From Kappaphycus alvarezii (lineage: Eukaryota; Rhodophyta; Florideophyceae; Gigartinales; Solieriaceae): 64,000 nt of DNA. Shown here piece after piece: positions 61,095 through 64,000 of the stretch. The stretch lies in NCBI GenBank assembly GCA_002205965.3, contig NADL03000471.1, forward strand, positions 2,294,001 through 2,358,000. Direction: 5' to 3'. Positions within the stretch are counted from its first letter, which is position 1; each line of letters opens with the position of its first letter. The notes under the pieces were generated by a model, which was not told the DNA's origin, did not search any database, and was given only the letters and a program-made list of their open reading frames with translations. The translations under genes were made by a program, and so were the position numbers.

Positions 61095-61380
61095 AAAATT
61101 CGATTGATATATTGTACAGTACCGTACTGTACAGTACAGCGACCGAAAACAATGAATTGCATTACAAGTAGGTTGACACTGTCTACTCGTTTGATACTGT
61201 ACCTTACAGTTCAAACTTCATCTGTGCGCTTCACTGACTGGTCCGACACTACTCAGCAAAGAGCTAGCCGGTTTTGCCACGTCGGCCACGTAGAGTAATT
61301 GGTGCAGAGCTGTCAAGTACATGTACTGTACTGCACTGTCCTGTACTGTACACGTGCGTATCTGTACAGTATACAGAAAA
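61095..61380. repeat. TACTG/CAGTA repeat clusters
   Basis: Two clusters of the pentamer repeat, at about 61105-61139 and 61318-61372, containing strings such as GTACTGTACAGTACAG and ACTGTCCTGTACTGTACACG. Unit and near-palindromic nature are as at 51.9-52.3 kb. Confidence 0.7.
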
Positions 61381-61640
61381 TGTTTCTCTTCCCCTGCAAA
61401 ATATTGTACTTTTCTAGAAGTACATCACTTCAATGTGAGTGATCGCGCCGCCTTTGTCGGGATAACATTGCCCGTTTGCTTTGACTTTACCGGCTAGATT
61501 AAACTTTTTGAAACCGATAGCTGGTTCAGGCCGCTACTCGGCCGAACACGGGTATTTACTTTACTCTACAATAGCAAAGGCAAACCTGCATTGACTAAAG
61601 AAAGCAGGGCAAAGTCTGTAAGCGACCGCAGGCCCATGAA
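61381..61640. other. Spacer between TACTG repeats and the Copia LTR
   Basis: No gene or repeat is recognised. Confidence 0.4.
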
Positions 61641-61902
61641 GCAGTGTGGATTCTAACTTTTAATACTCAGCCAGTATGGCAACAAGGGATACTGCGATAG
61701 GAAGCAGACTACGCCTCAATAGGGTGAACCTAATAGAAGAAGCGCTACCTCTAAGGGGAGCCTAAAAGTGGAATTGTATCATCACACTATTTGGCTGTGT
61801 GTAGTGTGGGTTGCTATGCCCATACACAGTTTTTGACAACTAACTTACTGACAATACCTAATTTGGTTGAATCGACTGCGGTCACATCAGATATTACTAA
61901 CA
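61640..61902 (-). repeat. 3' LTR of the Copia fossil
   Basis: On the minus strand the purine-rich GCTGGGGAG immediately precedes TGTTAGTAATAT at 61902. This is the usual polypurine tract and 5'-TG start of a Copia LTR. The LTR would run down to a CA end near 61637-61640, giving about 260 bp. The far end is uncertain because the partner LTR is outside the window. Confidence 0.5.
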
Positions 61903-64000
61903 CTCCCCAGCATTCTGGTCGTGAGACTTCTGAGTTACAGAGGTTTAGTTTTGACGAATGATCTATTGCCCAATAGGAATCGAACAAGTTTGGCACTCCA
62001 GAATGGTAGTCGAAGCTGATCAGGGTTTATTATGATGAAATATTCGGCCGGGTTCGTAAATATGCGCACAAACTCAACATTTGAAATTTCCTTGTGATTG
62101 TGGCTATTTTTGAATGCCGTGATATATGTCAAAAGCCTTTTTCAGTCATTGAAGAGCATTTCTTAAGGACGTCAAAGAGAGACTTTGAGCCTATAGTCGT
62201 ATTAAAAGGAATATCACGGTTATTGAATTGCTGGAGATCCATTAGTTTATGCAAAATCAAAGGCATCTGCGAAGGCTAGGTTTCCAGTTGCTAGAACAGA
62301 GCGAACAACGCGATTGATCTCCTTGCTGGAGTAGAAAAGTATATGACACTTGTCCGAAGCGTCCGGTAATATGATAATGAACATTAGCTGAGAGGTAATA
62401 TTAGCAATATTGGAGAAAGCGGCCGTAGTCGTATCGTAGTACATATTGATGCAGAGAGAGTAAGTACCTAGGGGAGAGTACGAAAGAGATATGTTGGGAT
62501 GTTTTTGGAGGTTACTCACTATTTTGTTCAGATTTCGTTATTTTGTCTTGATTTAATTGACTTTCAGTAATCTAGTTAGCTAAGAGGACGGTACAAGAAA
62601 TATTTGGGTGATTTTGAGTTTTCTAAGCAAGCTTTGCACGGAGGGAGCTGTCCTCAAACGATGAGTCTTCAGCAAAAACGGAAGGCTTGGAGATTTATGA
62701 GCTTTGTGAGAGGACGATACTATTGAGCGTGGTAGAAATATGAACACCAGCGATCGTAATATCGTCGAAATTAGATTTTCTAGAATCAAATTTCTCAATA
62801 ATTTGTCCTGGAAGACGAAAAAACAAATGACCGTACCATCAACATAGGAACTTATCAGGTCTTGTACTACATCAGAATTACTTGAGAAGAACAGAGTTAT
62901 GTCACTCAAGGATAGTGAGAGCGCGAGGTCTTCTTTAAGTTTTGCAGTCGTTGTGTGGTTCCAGTAATCTTCCAACACCCGGTATACCGTAGAGGGGCTT
63001 AAGTAATTTGATAATCTTATCATTTGGCAGTCCCAACTGAGGAGCGGGTCTTAAGTAGACATTTCGGCAGAGACCCTCAGAAGACTGAAGGTAAGCCTGA
63101 CTGACATCGTTGCTCCAGATGCGGAATTTGTGAATTTCCGCGAGTGAAGAGATGACTCTGGTTGAATATTGTCGTAAATTTGTGTAGTTATAAACAGATA
63201 GGTTTTTACCCTTGTTTCGGAGCCCTTGTGCGAAAAATCGAACTTTGTAGACGGGTGCGTCTGTTTCGACATTTTTGATCGTAAAGACGAATCCAAAATT
63301 CAAAATGTTAACGTTCTTTGGAAGATGCGATTTTGAAACAGTAGTCCGGACCTTAGGGTCCAGGAGGCCTTGTATTTCTGTAACTATAGCGTCCAGAAAT
63401 TTCGGGAGATATCTACGAATATCTTTAGGATTGAGAGTCTCTGAGATGTAGACGGGTAATTGCTTTGGTGGTTTATGATTGAATGGTGTTAACATGGAGT
63501 ATAGAATTGCAGCGACTTTGTCTCCGCTGATAGGATGGTTTAAATTTTTTGTGTGCGGAAGAAGATTAGTCACTGAAAACTGAGTTTCTGTTTCAGTTTC
63601 TATCCTTGTCGATGGAGGCTTTTTCCTTCAATACTTAAGATTTTGTACGTTCAAATCCATTTGATATGCTGCTTCTCACAATACACTAATACATCTTGAC
63701 CGGGTTCGAAGTTCACAGTAGAGTAAAAAGGAAGGTTGGCTAGAAGTTCCTTTTGAATAGGCAGCCCGGAAGTAATTGCTTCCATTTCTGCCCTAGCGAG
63801 GGATAAAGCGCGCATACTTCCTGTCTTATTAGGGAGACTATTATTGTCAGAAAGGAATCGAAGGAGGGTGGCGAAGACAAGCAGAGAGAGGACGAGAACA
63901 TCTGCATTCATGATATCGTTCATGGCTTTGATTCAAAGGTAAAGAATGATATGGGGGTCTAGATTGGGTTATTATAGGGAGATATTGAGGTATATTTTGC
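61640..64000 (-). mobile_element. Copia LTR-retrotransposon fossil, pol 3' half plus 3' LTR, cut by the window edge
   Basis: Read on the minus strand from the right edge: the end of the integrase-to-RT linker (AEMEAITSGLPIQKELLANL, FEPGQDVLVYCEK), the Copia reverse transcriptase (FVFTIKNV, FRIWSNDVSQAYLQSS, LKPLYGIPGVG, SSYVDGTVI) and the RNase H region (EISNVEFVRIFTNPAEYF). It has several breaks and is dead as written, although the protein motifs are still easy to read, suggesting moderate age. The domain order is that of Copia (Ty1/pseudoviridae-like). The rest of the element lies beyond the window. Confidence 0.8.

Noticed and set aside
1-64000. CRISPR array, bacterial operons or riboswitches
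   Set aside because: No regularly spaced repeats with unique spacers and no bacterial gene organisation are present. The only regular arrays are the hAT subterminal repeats, whose spacers are themselves repeated.

Overview
The window looks like nuclear DNA of a photosynthetic eukaryote. A red alga fits best. The main reason is a plastid-type GAF/histidine-kinase protein of the CSK/Hik2 family at 54.2-55.8 kb that keeps the phosphate-accepting histidine. It sits among ordinary eukaryotic genes (V-ATPase subunit H, a BET-type bromodomain protein, a probably N-myristoylated alpha/beta hydrolase) that show little or no evidence of introns. The species assignment is inference.

Layout. 0-3.5 kb: host-like composition, a short TACTG-type repeat, and the 3' end of a decayed non-LTR retrotransposon. 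3.5-33 kb: a long A+T-rich tract in which I recognise no intact gene, only a few decayed coding-like islands (about 13.6-14.3, 24.2-24.4, 26.3 and 29.05-29.9 kb). 33.25-37.97 kb: a complete-looking but inactive hAT DNA transposon bounded by 8-bp direct repeats, with 43-bp-period subterminal arrays at both ends and a second copy of the same LINE family nested inside. 38-46.9 kb: more A+T-rich DNA with a Copia fossil at 41.3-41.6 kb and one copy of a dispersed repeat at 40.05-40.29 kb. 46.9-50.0 kb: a dead PIF/Harbinger transposon with a transposase (+) and a Myb-like partner (-) in convergent orientation; its transposase is interrupted by a perfect inverted duplication. 50.3-59.0 kb: a compact gene island with hydrolase (+), V-ATPase subunit H (+), CSK (-) and BET protein (+). 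59.7-60.4 kb: an unrecognised, broken coding region (-). 61.0-61.4 kb: TACTG repeats. 61.64-64.0 kb: a Copia fossil running off the window, with its 3' LTR and polypurine tract visible.

The most important observation concerns the gene island. All three multi-domain host genes (V-ATPase H, CSK, BET) are cut into successive reading frames. Nearly every switch has the same sense, as if bases were missing, usually in a run of three to six identical bases, while domains and motifs stay intact across the joins. That one-sidedness argues against ordinary pseudogenes. It points either to deletion-biased assembly errors or, less likely, to a systematic recoding or editing process. Every frame call in the window should be read with this in mind.
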